From BJGV01 sp965205785 (GTDB taxonomy: Bacteria; Pseudomonadota; Gammaproteobacteria; Burkholderiales; Nitrosomonadaceae), in NCBI GenBank assembly GCA_965205785.1, contig OZ242188.1, forward strand, positions 1,364,001-1,428,000: DNA of 64,000 nt, written 5' to 3'. The notes beneath the pieces are model-generated. The model worked only from the letters and a program-made list of their open reading frames with translations, did not search any database and was not told where the DNA came from. Both the position numbers and the translations under genes were made by a program. Position 1 is the first letter of the stretch, and every line of letters starts with the position of its first letter. This document shows, in pieces, positions 34,307 through 45,015 of the stretch.

Positions 34307-37048
34307 ATGTCTTCTATACAAGAATTTCCACAAGTCACCCTTACTGATGTTTATGATCAATTTTCCATTGGTCTAAACTCCAGTGTTATTGTTACACCTA
34401 ATCGAAGACTCGCAATGGTGCTGCAGCGAGAATTCAATAATTATCAGATAACTCAAGGGCGTATAGCCTGGAGTACTCCAGATATTCTTCCGATAACTGC
34501 ATTCATTGAACGTGCATACGAAGAGATACTCTATTCCAAACAAGCAGATAAGCTACCTGTTCTGCTATCTACTGCTCAGGAGCAGGTATTGTGGGAAGAT
34601 GTTATCTCTGATTCAGATCAGATTCCAATTTTATTTTCTGTTCCTGTTTCTGAAGCGGCAAAACTAGCACGTGAAGCCTGGAAGATTAGTCACGAATGGC
34701 AATTTACTTCTAAACTCAGAAGTTTTCCTTTAAATGATGATTGTAAGGCGTACAGGGGTTGGTCAAAAAATTATAAAAGTTTAACCAGAGGTAAGAATCA
34801 AATCGACAAAGTACGTGTTTGTGATTTGATAATTGAATTATGGAAACATACAAAGATTAAAAAACCTGGTCGATTGATCTGTCATGGCTTTGATATTTTC
34901 ACACCACAGCAGAGAGCTTTTCTGAACAAACTTTCAGAAGATGGGTGTGAGGTAATGATGACGCGGTCGCAGTCGCAACTTCGATTACGAACTGAAAACG
35001 TGCAACAAGTTAGCTGTACTGATAATCGTGATGAAATTCACCGTGCTGCAGTGTGGGCACGGGCACGGGTTGAGATTGACAATACTGCACGTATTGGTGT
35101 TGTTGTTCAAGAGCTTGCCAAGTATCGGAGTGAGATCATACGTATCTTCAGCTCTGTGATGGAGCCCGATGTGCAACAGGCGCTACCGGGGTCTACCCGT
35201 CGTATAATTCCCTTTAATATCTCCCTTGGATTGTCTTTAGTCTCGTATCCACTTGTGAGCACAGCGTTCTTAGTGCTCGGATTAGCCGGAAAGGATATTG
35301 AATTTGAGTTTGTGAGCAGCATGCTTCGGTCGCCTTTTCTTGTTGGTGGAGATACCGAAATGTCAAATCGTGCGTTGCTCGACGAACAACTACGAAAGAG
35401 AGTTGAGTCAAGAATTACACTCGAACATTTACTTATGTTAATCGAAAGTAACCAAAGTAATGCAAATTGTCCAATTCTTATACAGCAGATATCTACACTT
35501 GCAAAATTCCGTAAAGAAAATTTGTTCGGCATGCAGGCGCCATCTGTTTTAGCCAGAGCTATCTCCGGCGTGCTTCAAATTTTCGGTTTCCCAGGTGAGC
35601 GTGCTCTTGATTCATCGGAATATCAGACCTTAAGAAAATGGCACGAAATCGTTGCTGAATTTGCAGCACTTGATCGTGTTGTTCCTAGAATCGGATATAT
35701 CGAAGGGATATTACGCCTCCATCGTATGGCAGCAGAAACACTTTTTCAGCCAGAAACACCTGATGTTCCCATTCAGATCCTAGGTGTATTCGAGGCTTAT
35801 GGTATGGAGTTTGATCATCTATGGGTGATGGGGTTATCAGATACAGAGTGGCCATTGTGTCCACGTACAAATTCGTTTCTGCCAATAGAGTTACAACGTT
35901 CAGCAAAAATACCGCGTGGCTCAGCCACTGAATCTCTTGAGCTTGCCCGTCGTTTTACTAGCGAATGGAGTCACAGCTCGGATGAAGTTATCTTCAGTTA
36001 TCCGAGACATGGCGATGAACGCGACGACTGCCAACTTACTCCCAGTCCATTAATTGTAAACATTCCACAGAGGGACCTGACTCTACCAACTTATAAGAGT
36101 CATTGTGATCTGATTCATCAAGCGCGGTGGATTGAGTATAGTGAAGATAATAAAGCACCGGAGCTTGATCAAACTGCAATAGAAAATTGTGTAAGTAGTG
36201 GTATTTCGGTGATAAAGGATCAAGCAGCCTGTCCGTTCCGAGCATTTGCCTTGCACCGTCTGAGTGCAAGAGGATTAGAGTCTCTACATACTGGACTGGA
36301 TGCAATGGAACGTGGGAGGTTGGTGCATAGTGTATTGGAACAAGCATGGAGGCAGCTCGAAGCCAAAAGTGTACTTGATGCGATCAGTGATGACGATCTT
36401 AAGGTGATTCTGTCAAATTCAGCCAAAGAGGCGATCGAACTTATTCAAAAAGATTGTCCGGCAAAACTTTCAATGCGTTTTACAAAGATTGAACATCAGC
36501 GCTTGGTTCGATTGACACTTGAATGGTTACATGAAGAAAAAAAACGTAGCGACTTCAGGGTCATTGCAATTGAAGATAAACGTAGCATTAAAATCGGTGG
36601 ACTCGTATTAACAACCCGTCTAGACCGCGTTGATAAGCTTAATGATGAGCAGCTTATTATTATCGATTATAAGACAGGGGATTCATCAGTTAATTCCATG
36701 CGTGACGAACGCCCGGATGAGCCACAACTGCCTCTGTATCTTGTAGCCTCTCAGCCAGATGCTACAGCAGTTGTATTCGCACAGGTGAAAACGGGAAAAA
36801 TGAAATTCAAAGCATTAGCGCGTGATAGCGATCTCTTGCCTGGTGTAAAAGCTGATCCTGACTGGGAACAACTAGTTGTCTCCTGGCGTATCGATCTTAC
36901 TCGAATAGCAGAAAGTTTTTCCGAAGGCGATGCCGAAGTTAACCCCAAGAAATATCCTGACACATGTCGCAACTGTGACCTGCAATCTTTTTGTCGCATT
37001 TATGAAAGAATTGAGAGTACGTATGCAGAGCCGAAGGATGGCGCATGA
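34307..37048 (+). CDS. addB: AddB-like nuclease subunit of a double-strand break repair complex
   Basis: With the next gene this would form an AddAB-type helicase-nuclease that processes broken DNA ends for RecA. The 913-residue protein has an inactivated UvrD-like N-terminal half, with VTPNRRLAMVLQREF where a Walker A would be. The C-terminal PD-(D/E)XK nuclease has LTTRLDRVD and IIDYKTGD. Four Cys that could hold a 4Fe-4S cluster occur in ACPFRAF and CRNCDLQSFC. The stop overlaps the addA start by 4 bp. The pair is the proteobacterial type annotated as probable DNA repair protein and UvrD helicase. Confidence 0.83.
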   Translation: MSSIQEFPQVTLTDVYDQFSIGLNSSVIVTPNRRLAMVLQREFNNYQITQGRIAWSTPDILPITAFIERAYEEILYSKQADKLPVLLSTAQEQVLWEDVISDSDQIPILFSVPVSEAAKLAREAWKISHEWQFTSKLRSFPLNDDCKAYRGWSKNYKSLTRGKNQIDKVRVCDLIIELWKHTKIKKPGRLICHGFDIFTPQQRAFLNKLSEDGCEVMMTRSQSQLRLRTENVQQVSCTDNRDEIHRAAVWARARVEIDNTARIGVVVQELAKYRSEIIRIFSSVMEPDVQQALPGSTRRIIPFNISLGLSLVSYPLVSTAFLVLGLAGKDIEFEFVSSMLRSPFLVGGDTEMSNRALLDEQLRKRVESRITLEHLLMLIESNQSNANCPILIQQISTLAKFRKENLFGMQAPSVLARAISGVLQIFGFPGERALDSSEYQTLRKWHEIVAEFAALDRVVPRIGYIEGILRLHRMAAETLFQPETPDVPIQILGVFEAYGMEFDHLWVMGLSDTEWPLCPRTNSFLPIELQRSAKIPRGSATESLELARRFTSEWSHSSDEVIFSYPRHGDERDDCQLTPSPLIVNIPQRDLTLPTYKSHCDLIHQARWIEYSEDNKAPELDQTAIENCVSSGISVIKDQAACPFRAFALHRLSARGLESLHTGLDAMERGRLVHSVLEQAWRQLEAKSVLDAISDDDLKVILSNSAKEAIELIQKDCPAKLSMRFTKIEHQRLVRLTLEWLHEEKKRSDFRVIAIEDKRSIKIGGLVLTTRLDRVDKLNDEQLIIIDYKTGDSSVNSMRDERPDEPQLPLYLVASQPDATAVVFAQVKTGKMKFKALARDSDLLPGVKADPDWEQLVVSWRIDLTRIAESFSEGDAEVNPKKYPDTCRNCDLQSFCRIYERIESTYAEPKDGA

Positions 37049-40000
37049 ACAGCGCTACACATATTTCAGATTCTGCTGAGCGTAAACGTGCGCTTGATCC
37101 TACACATTCGTTCATCGTTCAGGCTCCGGCAGGGTCAGGCAAGACCGGACTTCTAATTCAGCGATATCTTAAGCTGCTTGCACATGCTGAAGCTCCTGAA
37201 GAGATAGTAGTGATTACGTTCACAAAGAAGGCTGTGGTAGAAATACGAGAACGAGTACTTGCAGCACTTGCTCAGCCCAATAAGACTCCTGAAACTGAAC
37301 ACGAGAAATTACTCTGTACGCTAGCTGGAGAGGTACTGCAGCGCGATGCTCAGGCAGGTTGGCAGATTGCTAATAATCCGACGCGTCTGCGTATCCAGAC
37401 TATTGACTCACTGTGTGCATTATTTGTGCGTCAGATGCCGATACTATCTGAATTCTGTTTTCAACTAAAGAGCACAGAGGATGCATCTGATCTTTATCTT
37501 GAGGCGGCTCGTGCGACCATTGATTTAGTCAAAAAAAATAATGTAGTAGTGCAGGATGCTGAACGGGTACAGGATGTTGAACGGTTATTAGAACATCTTG
37601 ACAATGATGTGAGTCGCACTGAAAAACTACTCTCCGAAATACTGGAGAAGCGCGATCACTGGCTGCGTCATATTTATGAAGGTAAAGGTCGCGGAGAGTT
37701 AGAGGCAGCACTACGGAATGTGCGGCATGAAACACTTAAGCGCGTACTTAACTTATTTCCAGAATCGTTGCTGGATGAAATGATCAAGCTTGCACAATAT
37801 GCCGCCATAAATCTTAAAGAAATCAGTAGGAATTCACCGCTCACTATTTGTGAGGAGCTCAGTACTTTACCTGGCAGTGAGGAACATGACGTTCCCCTCT
37901 GGCTTGGCATAGCCGAGTTGCTTACAACAAAAGATGGTGGTTGGCGAGCAAAGCATACCATTAGCAATGGTTTTCCTCCAGGTAAAACTAAGGATGAGAA
38001 AGAAAAAGCAAGATTATGGAAAGATCGTGCGCTCACATTGATAGACAAGCTCAAGGAAAATGACACATTACTAAAATGGTTACATAATATACGCGAACTT
38101 CCGCGACCTACTTACACTCATATTCAGTGGGAAGCACTTGGTTCCATTACTCGTTTATTACCGTATACCGTCGCACAGCTCAAGCTTGTGTTTCAAGCAC
38201 GGGGCAGGGCGGACTTTACTGAAGTCGCGCAGGGCGCTTTACAAGCACTTGGAGAGCTCGACGCGCCAACTGATCTTGCGCTTGCCCTCGATTACCGTAT
38301 TCAGCACTTGCTGATGGACGAGTTTCAGGATACATCGATCAGTCAGTATGAGTTAATTACTAAACTTACTGCCGGATGGGAAACGGGTGATGGGCGCACC
38401 TTGTTTGTAGTTGGTGATCCCATGCAGTCAATCTATCGCTTTCGTGAGGCTGAGGTAGGATTATTTTTACGTGCCCGTGCTAAAGGCATTGGTAAAATTG
38501 AACTGAAATCGATTGTGTTGCGTACCAATTTCCGCTCACATAGCGGTATTGTGGATTGGGTCAATGACACCTTTGCACAGATAATGCCGGTAAGAGAAGA
38601 AGATATTTCTGCTGGTGCGGTATCCTACACAGCATCAGTTGCAATACATCCGGCTCTAATTGGCGAGGCAGTCAGCATTCATCCATTTTTTAATGGAGAT
38701 CATGCAGCAGAAGCTAAAAAGTTAGTGGAGATTATTGAACAGACGCGTCGTGATGATCCGTCTGCTACCATCGCTGTTCTTGGGCGCACCCGTGCTTCAT
38801 TTCATAAAATCGTACCGCAATTAAGAGAAGCCGGACTGCGATTTCGCGCAATTGGAATTGAAGAGCTAGGCTGCCGACCAGTAGTACAGGATTTATTGGT
38901 ACTAACACGTGCATTGGCACATTTAGCAGACAGATTGGCGTGGCTTGCAGTACTGCGTGCACCATGGTGTGGCTTAACACTCAGTGATTTCAATGTACTT
39001 ATCTCAACACAAACTACAAATGATTCTGATATTGAAAATATCGGAGAAAATAGTTTTAGAGAAAGTCGCCATACAGTGTGGGAATTACTCAATGATGAGG
39101 CGCGCTTATCGGCAGTCTCTGCTGATGGTGTTACTCGATTACTATATATGAGAGAAGTATTAGGAAACTGTATAAACAATCGTAATCGACAGTCTCTACG
39201 CGCAACTGTTGAGGCAGCATGGATGGCATTAGGGGGCGCAGCTTGTGTTAATAGAGAGACTGATCTCGAAGATGCAAAAATTTACCTTAATTATCTTGAA
39301 ACACATGAAAAAATGGGAAGTATCTATGAGCTGACAGCATTTGAAGAAGGGCTTACCAAGCTTTATGCGTTACCCGATACGGAGGCTGATGACACGTTGC
39401 AACTTATGACAATTCATAAAGCTAAGGGACTTGAGTTCGATTACGTGATCGTGCCCGGTCTTGGGCGTTCGGCGCGTAAAAACAAAAAAAAGTTGTTTAT
39501 GTGGATGGAGCGACCATATATTTCGGATGATGTAATGGGCAAGCATAATGATTTGTTACTTGCACCGATTCAGGAAACGGGTACAACCAGCGATCTCATT
39601 TACCCTTGGCTGGAGAAACTTGACCAAGAGAAAGAGTCTTTTGAAGACGAACGTCTTCTTTATGTTGCAGCAACACGTGCGAAAAAATTTTTACATCTGT
39701 TGGGTAACACAGCCCTTTCTTTAGATATTGATGGTGCGATCGAATTAAAGAAACCTTCAAAAAAGTCACTATTGAATAAATTATGGCCAGTGGTTAAACC
39801 AATTTTTACCAAAGTTGCTACACGGGAAAAGTCTCCGAATGGTGGTAACGAAATTAAGGAAGAGGAAGAGTACTCAATTGACCAATCACTTCGTCGTCTT
39901 GCATCTGATTGGATATTTCCTTCTTCACCACCAGGTGTGAAGTGGAGGCAATTACAGGAAAAGGTAAGCAAGCAAGAAATAGAATTTTCATGGGCCGGAG

Positions 40001-40533
40001 AAACTGCTCGCCATATTGGGAGTGTCGTACATCGGTGGTTACAACGTATTGCTGAAGATGGAGTGGAGAAGTGGGGCAAGCATCGAATTGAAAGTTTACA
40101 CAATATATTTAAACAGAATTTAATTGTATGTGGAATGAGTGGTAATAATGATGAAATAGAATCTGCAGCTATACGTATAAAATCTGCGCTTATCCATACA
40201 GTATATGATAAACGCGGTCGGTGGTTACTTGGCCCACAGAAGAATGCTCAGAATGAGCTACATATGACAACAGTAATTGACGGGGACCCAGTGGGTCAGA
40301 TAATTGATCGTACTTTTATTGGCATGGATGACTCGCGTTGGATTATAGATTATAAAACTAGTAGCCATGTAGGTACAGATGTAGAGTTTTTTCTTGATCG
40401 TGAGCGAGAACGATATCGTATCCAACTAAATCGCTATGCTGTAATGATGCGCGGGGTTGATACCCGGTCGATCAAATTAGGGCTATATTTTCCGTTGCTA
40501 AAAGGATGGAGAGAATGGGTGTATGAAGGGTAG
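37045..40533 (+). CDS. addA: AddA-like helicase-nuclease
   Basis: AddA is the motor of the break-repair complex. The 1162-residue protein has the superfamily 1 helicase motifs: Walker A APAGSGKTGLL, motif Ia VVITFTKKAV, Walker B LLMDEFQDTS, motif III VGDPMQSIYRFREAE, motif V TIHKAKGLEFDYV and motif VI LLYVAATRAKK. The C-terminal nuclease domain has IDRTFIGMDD and WIIDYKTSS with the catalytic Asp and Lys. Both nuclease domains (here and in AddB) look intact, so two-strand cutting is expected. Several opposite-strand frames over this gene are shadows. Confidence 0.87.
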   Translation: MNSATHISDSAERKRALDPTHSFIVQAPAGSGKTGLLIQRYLKLLAHAEAPEEIVVITFTKKAVVEIRERVLAALAQPNKTPETEHEKLLCTLAGEVLQRDAQAGWQIANNPTRLRIQTIDSLCALFVRQMPILSEFCFQLKSTEDASDLYLEAARATIDLVKKNNVVVQDAERVQDVERLLEHLDNDVSRTEKLLSEILEKRDHWLRHIYEGKGRGELEAALRNVRHETLKRVLNLFPESLLDEMIKLAQYAAINLKEISRNSPLTICEELSTLPGSEEHDVPLWLGIAELLTTKDGGWRAKHTISNGFPPGKTKDEKEKARLWKDRALTLIDKLKENDTLLKWLHNIRELPRPTYTHIQWEALGSITRLLPYTVAQLKLVFQARGRADFTEVAQGALQALGELDAPTDLALALDYRIQHLLMDEFQDTSISQYELITKLTAGWETGDGRTLFVVGDPMQSIYRFREAEVGLFLRARAKGIGKIELKSIVLRTNFRSHSGIVDWVNDTFAQIMPVREEDISAGAVSYTASVAIHPALIGEAVSIHPFFNGDHAAEAKKLVEIIEQTRRDDPSATIAVLGRTRASFHKIVPQLREAGLRFRAIGIEELGCRPVVQDLLVLTRALAHLADRLAWLAVLRAPWCGLTLSDFNVLISTQTTNDSDIENIGENSFRESRHTVWELLNDEARLSAVSADGVTRLLYMREVLGNCINNRNRQSLRATVEAAWMALGGAACVNRETDLEDAKIYLNYLETHEKMGSIYELTAFEEGLTKLYALPDTEADDTLQLMTIHKAKGLEFDYVIVPGLGRSARKNKKKLFMWMERPYISDDVMGKHNDLLLAPIQETGTTSDLIYPWLEKLDQEKESFEDERLLYVAATRAKKFLHLLGNTALSLDIDGAIELKKPSKKSLLNKLWPVVKPIFTKVATREKSPNGGNEIKEEEEYSIDQSLRRLASDWIFPSSPPGVKWRQLQEKVSKQEIEFSWAGETARHIGSVVHRWLQRIAEDGVEKWGKHRIESLHNIFKQNLIVCGMSGNNDEIESAAIRIKSALIHTVYDKRGRWLLGPQKNAQNELHMTTVIDGDPVGQIIDRTFIGMDDSRWIIDYKTSSHVGTDVEFFLDRERERYRIQLNRYAVMMRGVDTRSIKLGLYFPLLKGWREWVYEG

Positions 40534-40732
40534 ATAATAATTTATTCAAGAATGAATAAACCGAGCTAGAGTATCAGATATTATATTGAGAGATCGCAAC
40601 ATGGAATAATCTCAGAGAGTAACCATTATTTATACAATAGAATTAATCATTTATCATACTTTCGTGTAATCAATTTTTCGCTTTCTCCTTATGTTATGAT
40701 GTGCCTCTTCTTTTGTAATAATAATTTGTTTC

Positions 40733-41575
40733 ATGCTTAACATTGATCTGCATTGCCACTCCACAGTTTCTGACGGCTTACTAACACCCACACAGTTGGT
40801 TGAGCGTGCTGCCACACGTGGGGTAAACATGTTGGCGCTGACTGATCATGATGATGTAGGTGGGCTGGATGAAGCCCGTCGTGCTGCAAATGAAAAGAAT
40901 ATCATTTTCATTAATGGCGTAGAAATATCGGTTACTTGGCGGAACAGAACTCTTCACATTGTCGGCCTCGATGTAGATCCAAACTATTTTCCATTGGTAC
41001 AAGGTTTAGAAATCATTCGTAGTGGGAGGGTGTCACGTGCAAGTAATATCGCTGTGCAACTTGATAAAGTTGGCATTCAGGGTAGTTTAGAGGGCGCCTA
41101 TTACTATGCAGGGGAAGGAGGCTTGATTGGACGTACCCATTTTGCTCGTTTTTTAGCTGAACAGGGATATGCTAAGAATGTTAAATCTGTTTTCAAGAAA
41201 TTTTTGGTTAAAGGAAAACCTGGATACGTATCACATAAATGGGCCCCATTAAGTGACGCGGTGGATTGGATATGTGGTAGTGGCGGCAGGGCTGTAATTG
41301 CTCATCCAGCACGTTATAAATTAGGCAAGGAATTACTGGATGACCTGCTATTTGAATTTCGTGCACTTGGTGGATCTGCCATAGAGGTCATTACTGCTAG
41401 CCATACTCCTGAACAGGCTTTATTATTTGCGCATCATGCAAAACGAATGGGTTTACTTGCTTCACGTGGATCAGATTTTCATGGGCCTGGGGAGAGCTAT
41501 TTCGATATAGGTCGGATGCCAGAATTTCCAGTAGACTGTACGCCCGTTTGGCATGATTGGGATAGAAAAATATAG
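40733..41575 (+). CDS. PHP-domain phosphatase (RNase AM / YciV type)
   Basis: Members of this group act as 3',5'-nucleotide bisphosphate phosphatases and 5'-3' exonucleases on short RNA. The metal-binding start is IDLHCHSTVSDGLLTP, followed by LTDHDDV, GVEISVTW, AHPARY and GSDFHGPG, all parts of the trinuclear metal site. The length of 280 residues fits. It is followed by a YciO-type gene, an order known from E. coli yciV-yciO. Confidence 0.88.
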   Translation: MLNIDLHCHSTVSDGLLTPTQLVERAATRGVNMLALTDHDDVGGLDEARRAANEKNIIFINGVEISVTWRNRTLHIVGLDVDPNYFPLVQGLEIIRSGRVSRASNIAVQLDKVGIQGSLEGAYYYAGEGGLIGRTHFARFLAEQGYAKNVKSVFKKFLVKGKPGYVSHKWAPLSDAVDWICGSGGRAVIAHPARYKLGKELLDDLLFEFRALGGSAIEVITASHTPEQALLFAHHAKRMGLLASRGSDFHGPGESYFDIGRMPEFPVDCTPVWHDWDRKI

Positions 41576-41626
41576 TATGGTCAAGATACTTATAATTCAA
41601 TGTTGATACAATAGACATATACTACC

Positions 41627-42259
41627 GTGGCTCAATTCTTTTCTATTCATCCTGACGATCCTCAATCACGTTTATTGCGTCAAGCAGTATCAATTGTGCG
41701 TGCTGGTGGCGTAATTGTTTATCCAACTGACTCTTGTTATGCTTTTGGGTGCCAGTTAGGTAATAAGAATGCTATGACTCGTATTCGTAGCATGCGACAT
41801 GTGAGTAAGCAACATCACTTTTCACTAGTATGTCGCAATCTTGCCGAAATATCTCACTATGCTAAAGTTAGTAACAGTCAGTATAGGTTACTTAAGAAAG
41901 CTACACCGGGTAGTTATACATTTATACTTGAAGCTACCCGAGAAGTTCCTCGTCGTTTACAGCATCCCAAGCGCAGCACTATTGGGCTTAGAATCCCTGA
42001 CCATCCGGTGGTTCAGGCACTGTTAGAAGAGCTGGATGAGCCGTTACTGAATTCTACTTTGGTTTTGCCCGGGGATGATTTTCCTATCAATGATCCAGAG
42101 GAAATCCGAGATCGGCTTGAACATCAAGTAGAGCTAATATTAGATAGTGGTTCCTGTAGTTTGGAAATGACAACTGTAATTGATTTAACCGGGGACGAGC
42201 CAGAATTAGTACGTAGTGGCAGAGGTAGTTTAGATCCATTCGGGATAGTGTATGGATAG
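41627..42259 (+). CDS. YciO/TsaC-family protein (threonylcarbamoyl-AMP synthase-like)
   Basis: TsaC makes threonylcarbamoyl-AMP for the t6A modification of tRNA. The close relative YciO has an uncertain role. The 210-residue protein has the YrdC fold with GGVIVYPTDSCYAFGCQLG, the KQHHFSLVCRNL region and PGSYTFILEATREVPRRLQHPKR. The SxxT-like FSLVCRN stretch is the YciO form. The start is GTG. It overlaps the next gene by 8 bp. YciO is favoured over TsaC by both sequence and its place after the PHP gene. Confidence 0.83.
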   Translation: MAQFFSIHPDDPQSRLLRQAVSIVRAGGVIVYPTDSCYAFGCQLGNKNAMTRIRSMRHVSKQHHFSLVCRNLAEISHYAKVSNSQYRLLKKATPGSYTFILEATREVPRRLQHPKRSTIGLRIPDHPVVQALLEELDEPLLNSTLVLPGDDFPINDPEEIRDRLEHQVELILDSGSCSLEMTTVIDLTGDEPELVRSGRGSLDPFGIVYG

Positions 42260-42893
42260 TATTATTCGAGACATTGCTATTATGGCGCTTCCAGTAATTT
42301 TTGCCATTACTTTGCATGAAGCTGCTCATGGTTATGTGGCTAAGTATTACGGCGATCTTACAGCTTATGCGCAAGGACGAATTAGTCTTAATCCCTTACG
42401 TCATATTGATCTGATGGGTACAATTATCGTACCAGTAGCGTTATATGCCTTATCAGGGTTCTTATTTGGTTGGGCAAAGCCAGTGCCAGTAAATTTTAGT
42501 AATCTTCGTAACCCTAAAAATGACATGTTTTGGGTAGCACTTGCCGGGCCGGGAGCAAATCTTTTGATGGCAGTATTATGGGCTTATATAATAAAACTTG
42601 GCATAACTATACCGGAAAGTGATTTTTCGAAGCCAATGATCATAATGGGCCAATTTGGTGTATTAATAAATGCAATACTTTTAGTTCTTAATTTGTTACC
42701 TTTACCTCCTTTGGATGGGGGGCGCATAGCAGTGAGTTTGTTACCTCAGCGTATTGCATATCGTTTTGCACAGATAGAACCTTATGGTTTTCCAATTTTA
42801 ATAATTTTGATTTTTACTGGTGTACTTGGTGCTGTCATATTACCTTTACGTGATCTTACGATAAAATTAGTAGCAATATTTGTCGGGTTATAA
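42252..42893 (+). CDS. M50 site-2-protease-like membrane peptidase
   Basis: This integral membrane zinc peptidase-like protein has the HExxH motif in TLHEAAHGYVAKYYGD and the second metal motif in LLPLPPLDGGRIA. Five or so membrane segments occur in 213 residues. It is the short bacterial type that lacks a PDZ domain. Substrates are unknown. Its place between the YciO-type gene and trpS is common in betaproteobacteria. Confidence 0.88.
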   Translation: MDSIIRDIAIMALPVIFAITLHEAAHGYVAKYYGDLTAYAQGRISLNPLRHIDLMGTIIVPVALYALSGFLFGWAKPVPVNFSNLRNPKNDMFWVALAGPGANLLMAVLWAYIIKLGITIPESDFSKPMIIMGQFGVLINAILLVLNLLPLPPLDGGRIAVSLLPQRIAYRFAQIEPYGFPILIILIFTGVLGAVILPLRDLTIKLVAIFVGL

Positions 42894-42921
42894 GGTTAAA
42901 AATAATTTAGGATAAAGTAGA

Positions 42922-44124
42922 ATGTTTACTGATCGAGTTTTATCTGGAATGCGTCCTACTGGTAGTTTACATTTAGGGCACTATCATGGTGTACTGAAGA
43001 ATTGGGTGGAATTACAGCAAGAATTTGAATGTTTGTTCTTTATTGCTGATTGGCATGCTCTTACTACTCATTATGATGCGCCAGAGATAATCGAACAAAA
43101 TGTATGGGACATGGTGGTGGACTGGCTTTCTGCTGGTGTGGATCCAGCCCAGGCAACACTGTTTATCCAGTCACGCATTCCTGCACATGCCGAATTGCAT
43201 GTATTACTTTCAATGATTACGCCGCTAGGCTGGTTGGAGAGGGTTCCTACCTACAAAGATCAGCAAGAAAATTTAACTGATAAAGAACTTGGTACTTATG
43301 GATTTCTTGGCTATCCTTTATTGCAGAGTGCAGATATTCTTATTTACCGTGCTAACCGAGTTCCGGTTGGCGAAGATCAAACACCACATATAGAGTTTAC
43401 CCGTGAGATCTCACGTCGTTTTAACCATATTTATGGTAAGGAAGTTGGATTTAGGGAGAAGGCTGAGGCGGCGATAAAGAAACTTGGATCTAAAAAATCT
43501 AAAATTTATAGAGAATTGCGTAATCGTTACCAGGAGCAGGGAGATAATGAGGCTTTGGAAACAGCAAAGTCATTGCTCGAGGAACAGCAGAATTTGAATA
43601 TGGGAGATCGAGAACGATTATTTGGTTATCTTGAAGGGGGCGGTAAAATGATTCTTTCAGAACCTGAGGCAATGCTTACCAATGCATCAAAAATGCCAGG
43701 TTTAGACAGTCAAAAAATGTCTAAGTCCTATAATAATACTATTGGTTTGAGAGAGGGTCCTGATAGCGTCAAAAATAAAATTCGAACAATGCGGACGGAT
43801 CCAGCACGCATCCGGCGTGGTGATCCAGGTGATCCAGCCAAATGTCCGGTTTGGCAATTTCATTTGGTTTATTCAAATGATACGGTCAGAGATTGGGTGC
43901 AACAAGGGTGTAAAAGTGCAGGTATTGGTTGTCTAGAGTGTAAGCAGCCAGTAATTGATGCAGTGTTAGCAGAACAGCAACCTATGCAGGAACGTGCAAA
44001 AATGTACGAAGAAGACCCTACTTTGGTACGTAATATAATTGCTGATGGTTGTGAAAAAGCTGATAAATTAGCACAGGAAACCATGCGTGATGTAAGAGAG
44101 GCAATGGGGCTAAATTATTCTTAG
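42922..44124 (+). CDS. trpS: Tryptophanyl-tRNA synthetase
   Basis: The enzyme charges tRNA-Trp. The HIGH-like motif lies in TGSLHLGHYHG and the KMSKS motif in QKMSKSYNN. At 400 residues it is the longer bacterial form, with an insert of about 60 residues (from KLGSKKSKIYRELRNRYQEQ to YLEGGGKMI) before the KMSKS region. This insert is common in betaproteobacteria. Confidence 0.96.
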   Translation: MFTDRVLSGMRPTGSLHLGHYHGVLKNWVELQQEFECLFFIADWHALTTHYDAPEIIEQNVWDMVVDWLSAGVDPAQATLFIQSRIPAHAELHVLLSMITPLGWLERVPTYKDQQENLTDKELGTYGFLGYPLLQSADILIYRANRVPVGEDQTPHIEFTREISRRFNHIYGKEVGFREKAEAAIKKLGSKKSKIYRELRNRYQEQGDNEALETAKSLLEEQQNLNMGDRERLFGYLEGGGKMILSEPEAMLTNASKMPGLDSQKMSKSYNNTIGLREGPDSVKNKIRTMRTDPARIRRGDPGDPAKCPVWQFHLVYSNDTVRDWVQQGCKSAGIGCLECKQPVIDAVLAEQQPMQERAKMYEEDPTLVRNIIADGCEKADKLAQETMRDVREAMGLNYS

Positions 44125-44202
44125 TCTTATATTTTTATTAGTAACATTATCTATAAATCTGGTGCGGTATAATTAGATCAGACAAGTAGTTTTTATTTAA
44201 GC

Positions 44203-45015
44203 GTGAGCCAACTTTTTAACCCTATAAAAACGAATCCTATTGCAAGTATCCGCGGCGAGCCAATGTTGGAAGTGCCGCGGGATTTGTTTATTCCTCCAGA
44301 TGCATTGGAAGTGTTTCTTGATACATTCCAAGGGCCATTGGACTTGTTACTTTATCTTATTCGTAAGCATAACCTAGAAGTACTAGATATTCCTATGGCA
44401 GAACTGACACGTCAATATATGGCTTATGTTGAGCTCATGCGTACTAATCAACTCGAGTTAGCGGCAGAATATTTATTGATGACGGCTCTTCTTATTGAAA
44501 TTAAGTCGCGCATGTTATTGCCCCGGCCTACAATTAGTACTAGCGAAGATGACATAGATCCTCGTGCTGAATTAGTGCGCCGATTGCTAGAATATGAACA
44601 AATGAAACTAGCTGCACAACGGTTAAATGACATACCTCAGGCCGAGCGTGATTTTTCACTGGTTCAAGTATTAATTGAACAGACAGTAGTTAAGCACCTT
44701 CCAGAAGTTAATGTTAATGATCTACGTAACGCATGGATTATGCTTGTAGTACGTGCTCAGACCAGGCGCCATCATCGCGTTACTCGGGCTGAGCTTTCAG
44801 TAAGATCGCATATGAGTCGTATTATGCGGGATTTACGTGGACGTGAATTTATTGAGTTCAATGAATTGTTCGGCCCCACTGCAGGAGTGGCCGAAATAGT
44901 AGTAACTTTTCTTGCATTGCTTGAACTCGTAAAGGAAAGCCTGGTAGAAATTACGCAATCTCAACCTATTGGAACCATTTATGTCAAATCAGTCGACTTC
45001 CTTGCTTCCGTTTAA
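44203..45015 (+). CDS. scpA: Chromosome condensation protein ScpA
   Basis: ScpA is the kleisin that links the two heads of the SMC complex. The 270-residue protein has the family start VFLDTFQGPLDLLLYLIRKH, MAELTRQYMAYVELM and the C-terminal winged helix FLALLELVKESLVEI. The start is GTG at 44203. The frame ends 35 bp inside scpB. SMC itself is not in the window. Confidence 0.93.
   Translation: MSQLFNPIKTNPIASIRGEPMLEVPRDLFIPPDALEVFLDTFQGPLDLLLYLIRKHNLEVLDIPMAELTRQYMAYVELMRTNQLELAAEYLLMTALLIEIKSRMLLPRPTISTSEDDIDPRAELVRRLLEYEQMKLAAQRLNDIPQAERDFSLVQVLIEQTVVKHLPEVNVNDLRNAWIMLVVRAQTRRHHRVTRAELSVRSHMSRIMRDLRGREFIEFNELFGPTAGVAEIVVTFLALLELVKESLVEITQSQPIGTIYVKSVDFLASV

Noticed and set aside
37674..38066. 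130-residue antisense frame in addA
   Set aside because: It has a Ser-rich low-complexity look with no ribosome site; shadow of the helicase gene. The same applies to other antisense frames in addA and addB.
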